Source: Phascolomyces articulosus
Taxonomy: Eukaryota; Mucoromycota; Mucoromycetes; Mucorales; Lichtheimiaceae
Direction: 5' to 3'
NCBI GenBank assembly: GCA_025677815.1
Contig: JAIXMP010000034.1
Location: 248,001 to 312,000 of the forward strand
Length of the DNA: 64,000 bases
Each line of letters opens with the position of its first letter. Position 1 is the first letter of the stretch. Shown in pieces: positions 35,901 to 47,609 of the stretch. The position numbers and the translations under genes were made by a program. Below the pieces are notes generated by a model, which saw nothing but the letters and a program-made list of their open reading frames with translations, made no database searches and was not told the DNA's origin.

Positions 35901-36373
35901 TAATGGTGTTATAGATGATCAATAAAATAGAGTTATTTTCGCGATTGAAGGATAAAGTTTAAACACGCAAACCATTATGGATAGAAATAATAAGAATAAT
36001 AAACACGTTTGTGATATTTGGGTGTATATAAAAATATATATCCTTACCTGTAAAGCTTGTTGAGAAAAGCAGGTACTCCACGTTGTACAGGTATAGGTGA
36101 AGAAGTGCCTGATGGAGAAGTCGATTGACAAGAAACTTCTTCGTCGTCGTCGTCTTCGTCTTCTTCTAATCCTTCCTCTCCGGTAATGTCCATTGCCACT
36201 TGTTTTTTCTTTTTATTCTTTGACGTATCATGAGGTTCTGGTGTGTCATTTTCTGGTATTGGAGAATGTGCTCGTTTTCTACTAGACGATGTTGATCGGA
36301 CAGTTGCTGTCAATGTCGTATTCGTATGAGGTGTATTGGTAGCCTTGGTAGGACGACCAGAAGATCGAGGCAT
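32913..36373 (-). CDS. heat-shock-factor-type transcription factor
   Basis: Sequence-specific transcription factor of the HSF family. Four exons: 36373-36048, 35877-35813, 35605-35030, 34825-32913, giving 959 residues. Residues 1-99 are Ser/Thr-rich with Lys-rich (KNKKKK) and Asp/Glu-rich blocks. The HSF DNA-binding domain spans about 99-205 and is assembled from three exons: VPAFLNKLY, SMVDDSATDSLIRWSSDGAS, then FAKTILPRFYKHNTFASFVR and QLNMYDFHK. The usual Gly of the MYGFHK turn is Asp, as in Skn7-type domains, but no response-regulator receiver domain is visible. A leucine-rich coiled coil for trimerisation follows at about 216-285. The last exon (over 630 residues) is Gln-, Asn-, Pro-, Thr- and Ala-rich, typical of activation regions. 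Long for the family; the last exon could hide introns, though its frame is open throughout. Confidence 0.9.
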
Positions 36374-37712
36374 TGAATGCTGTTGTTATTTTTTTTTTGA
36401 AAAAAATTAAAAAAAAGAGATTCCTCTGTTGTTCCCTCTCTTCTATAATTGAACATGAGTTTTGTTTATTCGTATAGCCTTGGTTTGGTAAACCGGTAAA
36501 TGTTGGAATAAAGTAAATATCAGGTACCTTTTTTTCTCGACACGATTGCTGGGTCTTTTTTTCACTTCTAAATAAAAAAAAGAGAGAGAGAGAGAAAAGT
36601 AAGGTCAATTAAAGTAGGTACGAAAAGGAAAACAACCGGAAAAAGAAAAAAAAACATTCATGAATTGATGTTCGTTGTATAAACTTACATTGACTTGGAT
36701 ATTCGAAAAGGAAAAAAAATGTAGATAATAAAAAAAATCAAGAGACAACACGTTGATTTTTCTTTTTTATTTAAGTATTTCCATTCTCAACAGAATCGAG
36801 TTCAGCAAGAATTTCAATCAATGCAGAATATCGTAAGAAACTACCATGCATCCAAATTTAATGATAGCATACAGAAAGGAAGATGTTGCACCATAATGTT
36901 TCTTTTTGGAGAATCGTCTTCAGTTTCTATTGTTATTTATCAGTATAACAAGAACCTTTTCTATATAATCAACGCGCAAACGTCGTTTTAAATGAACCTA
37001 TTTTTTGATATTCATCAAACGAAGGTGATAAGAAACAATGTTCATCACCAAATATAAAATATTACCTTTTCTTCAGCTGTAAGATAGCTAAACTTATTAT
37101 TAGATAGAACTTAGAACAGCATGAAAAGAACAGTATAATAGCAATAAATATGTAAGCATATGGTAGGTGCCTGGTCCTTTTTACAATAGTTTGTTTCAGT
37201 TTTAAGGATTTATGACAATGGATTGCATATCAATTATATGTACAAGAGACAGTTGGTAATCGAGAAAGAGTGAGTAACAATCTCGATCCCCAAACAAACA
37301 AAAATGAAGATATTATAGATTGCGTGACTACATATATAATAATAGACTGTTTATGATGATGGGTCTTTTTTTTTACTAATACGAAAACAAGAATGCATAC
37401 CATCATTATACAAACTGCATGTGTCATTAGTATTAAATAGAGATTCAAGATAAATAAAACAGATATGTATAAGATCGATCGCAGCACAAGAACTGTTCTA
37501 CACCACATTCTATCACATACCAACATACCAATTAGATAATAAATAATAAAAACATATAACGTAATATGTATGACCTATTTACTCAAAGAAATAGCTGGGA
37601 ATAATAAATAATAATAATTTAATAGATATATTGAATGTTTTATAAAAACTATAATAGAACATAAGAATACAACAAAAAAGTTACTGTGTATATAAACTGT
37701 CACTATTATATA
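36374..37712. other. intergenic: HSF 5' flank and PFF1 3' flank
   Basis: AT-rich, with homopolymer A and T runs and an AG repeat near 36581-36598. Frames of 98-108 codons occur but lack protein character. No other feature seen. Confidence 0.4.
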
Positions 37713-40700
37713 TTACAGTTCTAATCGATCATAATAGACAAAAGAAAGACCTTGACCACGCAACAAAAGTGTCATTGTATCATCCAAATGTTCATGTAAA
37801 TAAGTAAATGCAGGAAGTTGACCTTTAGACCATTCATCATAAAAACATCCGACAGCAGCTGTCAAATTGGCATTCTTGCGGTACTCGACACCCCATTCCA
37901 CTGGATCGCCGTATTGAAGTGAATATGTCACCAAAGAACCCGCATGATGACCCTTTTCAATATCTAATCCATGAGCCCATGCGTTTGTAATATGATCTTT
38001 ATCACCATTGAATTGGATTCGACACAAAAGGCTGTTTTGTGAAGTAAATGAAGCTTGGAAACGGCACAAATCATCTACGCATTGTTTTTCCTTAATAGTA
38101 ACAGACATTTCATTGGGTTCATCAGCATAAATAGGCACCAAGTCGGTTTCATAGTAGCATCGCGTTCGGTATGTTCCGAAAGGTTCGCAGCGGATTGTAT
38201 CTGATTCATTGACAGGTAGTGCTCGTTGTAAAGCAGTAGGGATACCAGCAGCTGCTGTAATGGCAACGGTAGATAAACCAGAAGTGCTATTGTATTCTTG
38301 TGAGAAAAGTACCTTGTTGGGAGACCATCCATTATTGAAAGGTTGAAGAACACAACAAATGGCAAAGGTGAGTACTAATGCAGTAAGTGTGATAAGAGTG
38401 GCAGAACCTTTTTGACCGGCAGTGTTAATCCATGGTTGTAATTGAATTGCCATCAAAACAACTGGGATGGCAACGAGTCCATAAACTAATGGAGATAAAA
38501 AAACATTTTTGAGACGTCGTAAATGACACTAAGTAATGAAAAAAGATTCGAGATGGGAGAGTCATTCATATTTAATACATTTTTTTCTGTCTCTTACCTG
38601 CAATTTCAGGAGTGCCATCCACTGTAGAATGACGCATTGAATCCATGACCAAAAAAGTTTGATCCACCATCACAGTAAAAGGAAGACCAATTTGAGCCAA
38701 GAATGCAAGTGACAAACGAAGACGGCTCTCGGGTGAAATACCATGATACAAAATGCACGCCAAAACATTACCAATAAAGGAAAACATGGCAAAGTAAAGA
38801 ACAGCTACTTGTTTGGAACCTGCATAGGAACTAAAAATCAAGAGGATCCACCAAAATGCAGTCAAACCATAAAAGCTGGCACCTACAGAAGACAAAGGTC
38901 CACGCATGCTTTTTACTTGAGAGAGTAATAGTTGGGATACTATGACACCAAGTAATCCAGCGAGGAACATGTAAAGAGCAACGGCGATAATATTGCCATA
39001 GGTGACCTATTTTTTTTTTCATCGATGTTAATTCACTGAATATCGAAATATATTTTTTCTTTGAATAACGATCTATCATGGATCTTTACCAGAGGGTTCA
39101 TTTTGTATAAAGCAGCAGATGCTACACCAACAAACAAAACAGTTACGACAAATGCAAACAAAGTAGCAATAAACCCAAGGAGGACAACGCCTGTACGTCT
39201 TGCAAGATGGCTAATTTTGCCATTGCCTGTAACAGCAAAAACGGTCCACACCAAGGCCAACAGTGGTGTCAACACCAAAGCAATCATATTACCAATACCA
39301 TGTGTAGTGAAGTTATAAGCAAACATGATCTTTCCAAGGACATCGTAATAAACCAATTGGGTTTCAGGTTCTTCATCAAAGAAACCATCAGTTTTATCGA
39401 TTGCTTGTAAAGTGGCGAGCACCATTTGACCCATATGTTGCAATGCGTCGGGAGTTACATTTTCCAAATTATCCAATGGGGTGTGATAGTGAGACCTAGG
39501 TGCATAGAATGCAATATCCATACCAGGTACTCCTGCAGCCTCAAGGATAGTATAATCCGTGTCACTATAACAGCAATGATTTGCATTATATCAGGTTATT
39601 ATTTAATAATCAAGTTTAAAAAGAAACCATCATCATCCAATGTGCTTCCTACATATGGTCCACCATTCGTTAATAAAGTATGATTACCTTTTCAAAAGTC
39701 CTAATCTGAACATATCATTACCCAATGGGGTGGCATGGACTTGTGGAGAATTGGAACCAAGTATTTTGGCAGCTTGTAAACTACTACAACGGAAGAGTAG
39801 AGCGCGACCTCCGGCACCAGCACCCTCTATTATAATCATTGTTATTAATAGTCAGTTCACACACATACTTATTTTTTGTAATACAGATCTGATGAATCTT
39901 AATTCATTCGTACCGAGATTAAGGAATAATTTGACGGTCTTGAACCATGGATGCTTGACGAATTGTTTAGCGCCAATTAAACCACCTTCTTCGAAATTAT
40001 TGAATAAAAAGATGATAGTCTTCTGTGGAGGATGCTTGACAAAATAACGTAATAATTCTAATTCGACAACAACACCCATACCATCATCGGTCACACCATA
40101 ACTTGTAGGGACACTATCTATATGTTAAAATAACAATTGTATTTCATATGGGTCAATTCATGGATTTCATTGTTGCCATCGCAACTATAATAACGTTTTT
40201 TCACAGTCTCATTTACCATAATGTGCATTTAATAAGATAGCTTCATCAGATCCAGATTGGCCATGAACACGTACAATCAAGTTTCGTGATCCAACAAACC
40301 AATGTTCATCTATTAAAGAAAAAAAGTTATTAGGACACTTTTTATATTTTCGGCCCTACCCGATTACCCGATATCAATCCATCTACTTACTATCAGAATA
40401 CCAAAAACTCGGGGTTGAAACGATGGTGGAATCATTTGTAATGACATCCACTTTGACGCCATTCTGTTCGCCTTCTGCTTGAAATTCCAGGGCAATTCGA
40501 TCTAACCATGCTTTCAGAGCAATATTGGCACGCGAATTCACAGGATGAGGTTCCGTCAATTTGGATAAATAAGCCTCATACGCGTGAATACCTGGAAATC
40601 CATCCACACGAGTGGCAGCTGTATCCGATAAGGGTGTAGGCAAAGACGACCTTACTGTATACACCAATAAGGTTAAAATAGCAAGGAAACCAAAGGTAAA

Positions 40701-40811
40701 GGCATATGTTTGTAAAGTACGTTTTTTAAGCTCTATGGCACGGGCAGGTGAAGAACGACCTTGTTGTCCTTGCAATAGTGGTGTTTCTTCCGTAATACGA
40801 TCACCTACCAT
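37713..40811 (-). CDS. PFF1: vacuolar membrane M28 metalloprotease (Pff1 family)
   Basis: Multi-pass membrane zinc peptidase of the vacuole. Seven exons: 40811-40391, 40309-40217, 40117-39914, 39826-39688, 39564-39090, 39006-38598, 38485-37713; 837 residues. A first membrane segment (about 34-55, TYAFTFGFLAILTLLVYTV) precedes the lumenal peptidase domain. Zinc and catalytic motifs of M28 are present: AHYDSVPTSYGVTDDGMGV (His and bridging Asp), NNFEEGG (Glu pair), KSDTDYTILEAAGVPG (Asp) and SHYHTPLDN (His). About eight further hydrophobic helices follow, then a soluble C-terminal domain ending at YDRLEL. Slightly shorter than the yeast protein of about 976 residues. The exon 3/exon 4 junction (40117-39914 to 39826-39688) falls just before the EGAGAGG motif and keeps frame. 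Transcribed on the same strand as the HSF-type gene. Confidence 0.94.
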
Positions 40812-42369
40812 GGTGAATTACGTTTATAGAATGAGGAAATGAGGAAAAGAAAAATAAAGATTTGTAATAAAGAAAAATGAGAAATGAGGACACGAGAAAA
40901 AAGATATATATATATATATATATATATTTGTGCAGGCGTGTGTACACTAATAATAATGTTAATTTGTGAAAAAAAAATACACACTATCGGGACAATTGAT
41001 TGCGTGTACGACAATAAATAAAATAACTACGAAGTTTAAACAAGTATAATTTTTTTACATACTACATGCATGTGAAGGGGGTCAATCTGTTATCTGCAGT
41101 CATCTTTTATAAACTGTGAGATTTATAACTAAGATACATCTTTAATATTTTATTATATATAGTAAGTAAAACTATTTTGCATTGACAACACATTGCTTGA
41201 TACAACTGGAAACAGCAGCAAACAAAAAGTTTTCATGCGTTGTTTTTATTTTCACGTTGCACCAACGCTATGATGTGCTACTGCTTCCATTGCCTAAAAA
41301 TGGTCAAAGCGGGATTAAATAATCTTGTGTAATCCACATTTTAAAACCAACTTGTGCCATAAACCATTTTTATTGGCTTCTTTTTGTTCATCCTTCTCAT
41401 CATCTAAAATGTAGTCGTGGTAAAGTATTCCCCCTTGGTAAATCATTATATGCTTATTTGTAGCCGTTTGTACGTGTTGGTTAGAAGTCAAAGAACTTTC
41501 ATATAGTTGGTAAACTTTTCAATAGAATCAATAAGTATAGAAGTGGTGTGTAAATACACCACTTTTTGCCATCTCGGAAATTAATTTATCTATTGCATCG
41601 TCATCTTGCTTTCAAAATTGTCATGGTTTGCCGCCAACATATGAGTTAAACCAATAGGTTTAGATCACTATACATCGAAATAGTTTATTCAAGTATAAAC
41701 AATATCACATTTGTTTATTCTTATAAAGGCAATAACACTGCTTCCACCACCAGCAATAAAAAATACCCAGGAACAAGTGTTAACAATCGATGTAATGAAT
41801 GTAGTTTATAAGGAATGGCATTCCCATGAAGTCGTGGCAAATAGACCAATGGCTCTTAAAATTATAAATATAATGATATATAAATTCTTACCTATTAATA
41901 TACTTGTTTATTCATATATCTAGCAGTCATCTTGCACCACATTTAGATAACAAACCAAGAATCCTAACTGTTAAATATTCTTATTTTACATCATGATTCT
42001 ATTAAATATTTGAGTTGATTGTATTCAAGTCTGATTTGTTCTTTGTATGTCTAACCCCCATCGTAGAATAAAACCATATCAACATGCTAATAAATATATT
42101 CAACCATAATACTATTCATGGTGACTGTTATTCTAAAAATATTCTTAGGGTATGAAATATGTAAAAGTGTGGGGGTTGTGGATTAAGACATTGTGTTAAT
42201 CTAAAAAATTGGTTTATACAATGTAATAATAATTTTTTGTTTGATACTTAAGAAAACAAAAAAACAGCTCTAAATGTAATCTAACTATATATACTTGGAA
42301 TCCATCCTGTTTCATTCTAATAATACGTGTTTTTTTTAAAAAAAAAAAAAAAGAATCCTTGATCCACCC
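40812..42369. other. intergenic: PFF1 5' flank
   Basis: About 1.56 kb of AT-rich sequence with a 24-base AT dinucleotide run at 40904-40927. A 70-codon frame at 41711-41923 has no recognised similarity. No gene supported. Confidence 0.45.
40904..40927. repeat. AT dinucleotide microsatellite
   Basis: Twelve AT units in a row in the 5' flank of PFF1, about 95 bp upstream of its start codon. Confidence 0.8.
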
Positions 42370-43491
42370 TTATTGTTCAACCACCTCTTCCTTTTGTTCA
42401 ATCAATTTTATTGGCAACGGTTCAATGTCTGGTAAAATAAAGTGTTGCCGAGCTTTGGATGACTTCAGTATTTGAGGCGAATAAAATTTATGAATATAAC
42501 GTCGGTTCGTCAACACCGGAAATTGTTCCATAAATTCAAAGAAATCATCCTCATCCTTGACCATAGTGGATTGTTTTTGTTGCTGCAATGCCAAATCCAC
42601 CAAATGAATATAAAAAGAAGTGATTGTTTCATGATACTCCAATTGTTTGGTAGGATTCATTTCAAAATGACGGCGAATAGCATCCTTGATCACAGGAGTT
42701 GCTTTTTCTTTTCCCAATTCACGTAAATAATTCCAAGCCATACGCACATGAGCACGATGGGTCCATAATTTGGCATCCAAATTAGAATCTTCAAATGCCT
42801 TCATAAATACTTGTTCACCTACACTACGATATCGTCGATCATGATACAATAAAGGTTGTGCTTCTTCGCGTCGTCCATGTTTGCCACCTACACCATGATC
42901 GACCTTGATTACTTTGGTAATCCATAATTCATGATCTCCCAGCTGAAGGACTTGAGCCACTTTACAATGCATAGAACCCAAGGTGCCCATCAATACAGGT
43001 AACCCGGTAGTGGGATCGTCATAATAAGGGATATCTTCAAATTGATCCGTTTTGTTGGGTGATGAAAATGCAATCGATTGTTGGACTTGTTCATTGGAAA
43101 GGACATTGATGATCATACCCCCTGACGAATGTAATAATTCCGATGCTCGCGATGGAACACGTACACAAAATGATACAATGGGTTCAGGGTGAAGACAAAT
43201 GGGTGTAAATGAAGAAACAGTGACACCTCTTCTTTGGATCGTATCCTGTGTGGTGTCACTATTCTTGGAATGTCCATCGCTTGTGGTGACAACAACTACA
43301 GGTTGTGGCACGCGTCGCATGACTTGTCGTACATGATCTGCAACACCATGACCATCAAGAGTGTACGCTCGTCGTAATGTTGCTGTTGCGGTTATTCTTG
43401 TTATAGGTGGTGTTATGCGACTGGGAACTGCTGTGGAGAGTATTCGTTTTGTCAATAACGTTATCATGCTGTCATGTCTGTGTATAGGCAA
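42370..43491 (-). CDS. flavin-reductase-like (FMN-binding split barrel) protein with helical C-terminal extension, probably mitochondrial
   Basis: Single exon of 373 residues. The N-terminus is rich in Arg, Ser and Thr and lacks acidic residues from the internal Met9 onward (MITLLTKRILSTAVPSRIT), a typical mitochondrial presequence, so translation may begin at 43467. Residues about 50-225 match the flavin-reductase-like split-barrel fold: VMRRVPQPVVVVTT, GVTVSSFTPICLHPEPIVSF, MIINVLSNEQ and a LGDHELWITKV strand. Residues about 240-373 form a helical, charged extension (LWTHRAHVRMAWNYLRELG) that the simple reductases lack. The flavin-binding assignment rests on motif resemblance; substrate and partner are unknown. 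It is divergent from CCR4 across a 653-bp spacer. Confidence 0.82.
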   Translation of the reverse strand: MPIHRHDSMITLLTKRILSTAVPSRITPPITRITATATLRRAYTLDGHGVADHVRQVMRRVPQPVVVVTTSDGHSKNSDTTQDTIQRRGVTVSSFTPICLHPEPIVSFCVRVPSRASELLHSSGGMIINVLSNEQVQQSIAFSSPNKTDQFEDIPYYDDPTTGLPVLMGTLGSMHCKVAQVLQLGDHELWITKVIKVDHGVGGKHGRREEAQPLLYHDRRYRSVGEQVFMKAFEDSNLDAKLWTHRAHVRMAWNYLRELGKEKATPVIKDAIRRHFEMNPTKQLEYHETITSFYIHLVDLALQQQKQSTMVKDEDDFFEFMEQFPVLTNRRYIHKFYSPQILKSSKARQHFILPDIEPLPIKLIEQKEEVVEQ

Positions 43492-44144
43492 AAAGACACA
43501 ATTGGCAAGGGGTGGAGTTCAAATATACTCACTTCCGGAAATAATATATTCCAAACCAACAAAAGACTTTCATATTTTATAACTAGTTTTATACTTAGTA
43601 GTAGGGCTTACTATCAATATAGATTTTTCTTTTGAATGGATAATGAACCTTGATTCAAGTTAACCGAGATAAATGATAAGAGCTATGTTCAAAGTGAGAG
43701 ATTGTTTTGGTTATAAAACATATTCAATACACTCATAAAGATTATTTGATTATTCCATAGCGTGAGTATCATAGTAATACCACTGTTGGTCATTATTTCA
43801 TATATTTCACATACTAATATTACACCAGAGTTCATTTTTGAAATCAAATATCATTATAATGTTTTCAACCTTAAAGGTACTTTATTATTATAATCAGCAG
43901 TGTTTAATTCGGATAGTCGCATAATAACAAAAACGCGTGTATCCAATTCCAGGTGAATTACTTTTTTTGGAGGGGCCTGTGCACAGTTTTTTATAGTTCC
44001 CAATGACCCGGACGTAGACAGGTTCCCCTTACCCAAAAAGTATTTTTTACTCTTTTTTTTTTTTACACAACAATAAAAAAGAAGACGAGAGAGAGAAAAA
44101 AAAAAAGCTATCAAACTTTAAATGCCTTGGGATAATATCTTTCT
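43492..44144. other. divergent promoter region between the flavin-reductase-like gene and CCR4
   Basis: 653 bp separating two outward-facing start codons, AT-rich with poly-T/poly-A runs near 44050 and 44095. It must contain both promoters; no consensus element was assigned. Confidence 0.4.
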
Positions 44145-46569
44145 ATGTACCCAGCTTACGGTAATAATAACGGCAACAACACAACAGTCAACACTACTGT
44201 CACCTTTTCTCGGTACCCACTTTCACTGAGTTCTGGTACGACCACTAAACCACCCTCATTGTCAAGTTTGCAACATTCCTCTTCTTCTGGTCCAGCAACA
44301 CCATCGCCATTCACTTCTAATGCAGGAGAAAATAGTATTCCATCTTTGATCACCACCACTACGACAACAACAACGACCAACACAAACAGTTCCACAGGTC
44401 AACACTATGATCGGCAATATAGTTATGCACAAAGGTCTCGTCAAGCGTCTTCCCCTCATCATCATGCTCGTACCGCTGCTTTGGTAGCACGCAACACGCT
44501 CACGAGCAATCCAATCACGTTGGCGCATCCTTCTACAGCAAGTACCAATGACTTGAAACATCGACCCAGCAATAGCAAAAGCGCAGCCGCCGCAGCAACA
44601 GCAGGAGCAGGCACCAATACCACGGAGAGTGCTTGGTCGATATTGGATATGGGTGGCGTTGGTCTCAACCATTTGACACCTGTGTTGACGACGGATTACT
44701 TATTTTTAACTGTCCTTTATATCAATCATAACAACTTGACTACATTACCCGCCAGTTTATGCAAATTGACACAATTGACGATTTTGGATGCTTCTTCGAA
44801 TCGTTTATCCACTCTACCCGCCGAATTGGGTTTATTAGTTCAATTAAAAGAATTGTTATTGTTTGATAATCAGCTGACGACTCTACCAACCGAATTGGGG
44901 ACATTGTATCAATTGGAAACGTTAGGTTTGGAAGGAAATCCATTGAGTTCGGACATGTTGAGGGTACTTTTGGAAGAAGGGTCGGCTGCTGTCATCGTCA
45001 ATTTAAGAGAAAATGCCGAAGGTATTCATAGGGAAGAGAGAGAGAAAAACAGGGAAACACAAGCGTTATTTTATGTATGGGAGGGAGCTTTTTTGAGTGT
45101 TAATGGAAATGTTTTTATTTAGTGGGTATGCCACCTCCACAAAGAGAAATGGTCCGTGTTTTGACGGATGATGAAGAAGAAAGAGGAGGAGGTGATGAAA
45201 AGGATAAAAAAGAGGATTCAATCGAAAAATTGTCAGTCTTGTGTTATAATGTCCTTTGTCAAAAGCTCGCTACCAATCAAGCCTATGGATACACACCATC
45301 ATGGGCACTTGGTTGGGATTATCGTAAAGAACTTGTCATGACTGAAATATTACGTTGGAATTCAGATGTTATTTGTCTCCAGGTAATAAATCAAGTGATA
45401 TTTAATTTCAATCACTATCACCATTCAAATTTTGTGTAAATAGCTTAACAAAAGTTGTGAGGAATCTTTTTTTGGTGGTTAGGAAATTGAAATGTCTCAA
45501 TTTGAAGATTTTTTCCGTGATCGATTCCAAGAAGCAGGTGGATATGAAAGCATCTTCTTCCCAAAGTCGCGTGCAAAGACAATGACAGATGATGAACGGC
45601 GTTCAGTAGATGGCTGCGCTATCTTTTACAAAGCATCCAGGTAAAGAAGCAAAAAAGAATGATACAAACTCAAGTAGATAAATATTAACATTATATGTGA
45701 TGGTGATGATGATGCTATAGATATAAATTGTTGGCACATCACTTGTTGGAATACAGTCAAACAGTTCTCCAGCGATCCGATTTGAAGGAAAGTGAGGATA
45801 CTTTTAATCGTGTCATGGTTAAAGATAATGTGGCCATAATGATCTTGCTACAAGATATAAAAACAGGATCCCGTGTCTTGGTTGCCAATTCACATATTCA
45901 CTGGGATCCACAATATGCCGACGTGAAACTGGTGCAAGTGGGTATTCTTTTGGAAGAAATTGAACGATTCACAGAAAAACACCGTGGTCATGACAAGGAT
46001 GAAGATGCCGCAAGCACATCTAAGAAAACATCGATCCCAACAGTGATCTGTGGTGATTTCAACTCTCAACCCGATTCAGGTGTTTATGAACTATTAGCCA
46101 AAGGGTCCATCAAAAAAAATCATCCTGATTTTGACAATCATGTTTATGGAAATTATACTTCCAAGGGAATAAAACATAACTTGACACCTTTGAAAAGTGC
46201 CTATGCAAGTATTGGTGAATTACCTTTCACTAATTATACCCCAAGGTTTAAAGGCGTGCTGGATTACATCTGGCATACGGCAGATACATTAGAGACGGTC
46301 TCTGTATTAGGTCCAATTGATCAGGATTATTTGGATAAGGTGGTTGGATTCCCTAATCCACATTTCCCATCTGAGTAAGTATTTTTTTTTTCATCCAGGA
46401 TATGAAAAAAAAAGAGACTGAGACTAAGGAATTTTTTATTATATATATTAGTCATATTGCTATTGCAGCTCAGTTGAGATTTAAGAAGAATAACAAGAAG
46501 CACCCTACTATTCGCAATACTATATTTTCCCAAAAACACCACCATACTTATACCAACAACAAGAAATAA
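44145..46569 (+). CDS. CCR4: CCR4-NOT complex 3'-5' exoribonuclease (deadenylase) Ccr4
   Basis: Catalytic poly(A) nuclease of the CCR4-NOT complex, cytoplasmic mRNA turnover. Five exons: 44145-45021, 45123-45382, 45483-45640, 45721-46374, 46452-46569; 688 residues. Residues 1-160 are Ser/Thr/Asn-rich and disordered. Leucine-rich repeats follow at about 165-290 (LTTLPASLCKL, LSTLPAELGLL, LTTLPTELGTL), which in yeast bind Caf1/Pop2. The EEP nuclease domain carries SVLCYNVLCQKLAT, VICLQEIEMSQFEDFF (catalytic Glu, split by an intron), SHIHWDPQYADVKLVQ, ICGDFNSQPDSGVYEL, GVLDYIWHT and FPSDHIAIAAQ, all complete. The first intron lies between the LRR region and VGMPPPQ, as at the linker in other fungi. 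A short basic tail ends the protein. Confidence 0.96.
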
Positions 46570-46712
46570 TCTGAATTATAAAGTTATAATAATAAAAATT
46601 GTGTAGTAACAAAAAAAACAGAATTAAACTTGTATTATAATATAACTATACTATATTTTGGGGTTGTTATTATGTACAAAAAAGCGAGAGGAGGGGAGAA
46701 AGAGGCAATGAT

Positions 46713-46949
46713 TTATTTTCCGGTGATGCTATGAACAAGACCCTTCCAAGCACCTTCTGTCTTTTCCTTGATGCCTTTAAAAAAACTATCGACATTGGCA
46801 CTCATTTCGTCCACTTGTCCTTCACCACGTCGAGCTTGACCTTCAGCTTGCATTTGTTCATTCCCAACAGCAGAGCCTACAGTTTCTTGAACATCTCCAG
46901 CAGTTTGTTGCATTTTAGCTTCAGCCTTGGTTGCTTGATTGTTATCCAT
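46713..46949 (-). CDS. CsbD-like small stress protein
   Basis: Single exon of 78 residues, Gln-, Glu-, Ala- and Gly-rich and strongly hydrophilic. It shows the CsbD-like pattern of KAEAKMQQTAGDVQETVG, GQARRGEGQVDEM and GIKEKTEGAWKGL. In fungi these proteins rise in stress and stationary phase; the biochemical role is unknown. The start at 46947-46949 was chosen because residues encoded upstream (MQRFIWNEG and onward) are unlike the family and precede a leader-like sequence. Convergent with CCR4, with 143 bp between stop codons. Confidence 0.85.
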   Translation of the reverse strand: MDNNQATKAEAKMQQTAGDVQETVGSAVGNEQMQAEGQARRGEGQVDEMSANVDSFFKGIKEKTEGAWKGLVHSITGK

Positions 46950-47609
46950 ATTTGTTTGTTTTTGGTTTTTTGTGGGGAAAAGGTGTGATTTATTAAACAG
47001 ATGAAAACATTGCAAAGATTTTAAACACGAAAAAAAACCTATATCGGAATCGTTGATTAAAAATCCCTCGTTCCAAATAAACCGTTGCATAAAAGAAAAA
47101 ACATAGATGATCGTCGAGCGTAGGTTGGTGACGATGCATATAAAAAAATTGTTTCAAATAGATTTCTCAACCTGGTTCTTTCACACACCTAATCCAAAAC
47201 TATGGTACGGCAGTATAAATCGTAGAAATAACCCCTGCAGTTTATGAGGTGTGTAGAAAAAAAAGTACCTAGTATGCCTCTTTAAAGAACGGCATGATAA
47301 TAAACAACTCCAATAAGAAGTAGCACCATGAAAAATCAAAGGATAAATGATGTAGAGGTTTTGAATGGAAAATTGATATTTCTCTGAGAAGTGGTCCATG
47401 CTTATAACTATTAAATTTAATGATGAGTCATTTAAAGGTGAAACTTTTATTATTAATAGATGGTCTTACGTATTAAATGTCTTACATAGAAGGTAGTCAT
47501 GTTATTTCAAGAAAAAAAATACCTGCTTTAATCACTTTACTACGTTATCATAAAATATGAAATAATATATACTAAACTTGTTAATAAAAGTTTTATATGA
47601 ATTCATTTA
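46950..47609. other. intergenic: CsbD 5' flank and transporter 3' flank
   Basis: 660 bp of AT-rich sequence. An AACCCCTG motif near 47229, which holds a CCCCT stress-type core, lies about 280 bp upstream of the CsbD-like gene; on its own it is weak evidence. No gene seen. Confidence 0.35.

Noticed and set aside
44156..44672. Overlapping minus-strand frames of 79-136 codons
   Set aside because: Shadows of the Ser/Thr-rich N-terminal part of CCR4; composition is that expected from the antisense of repetitive codons.
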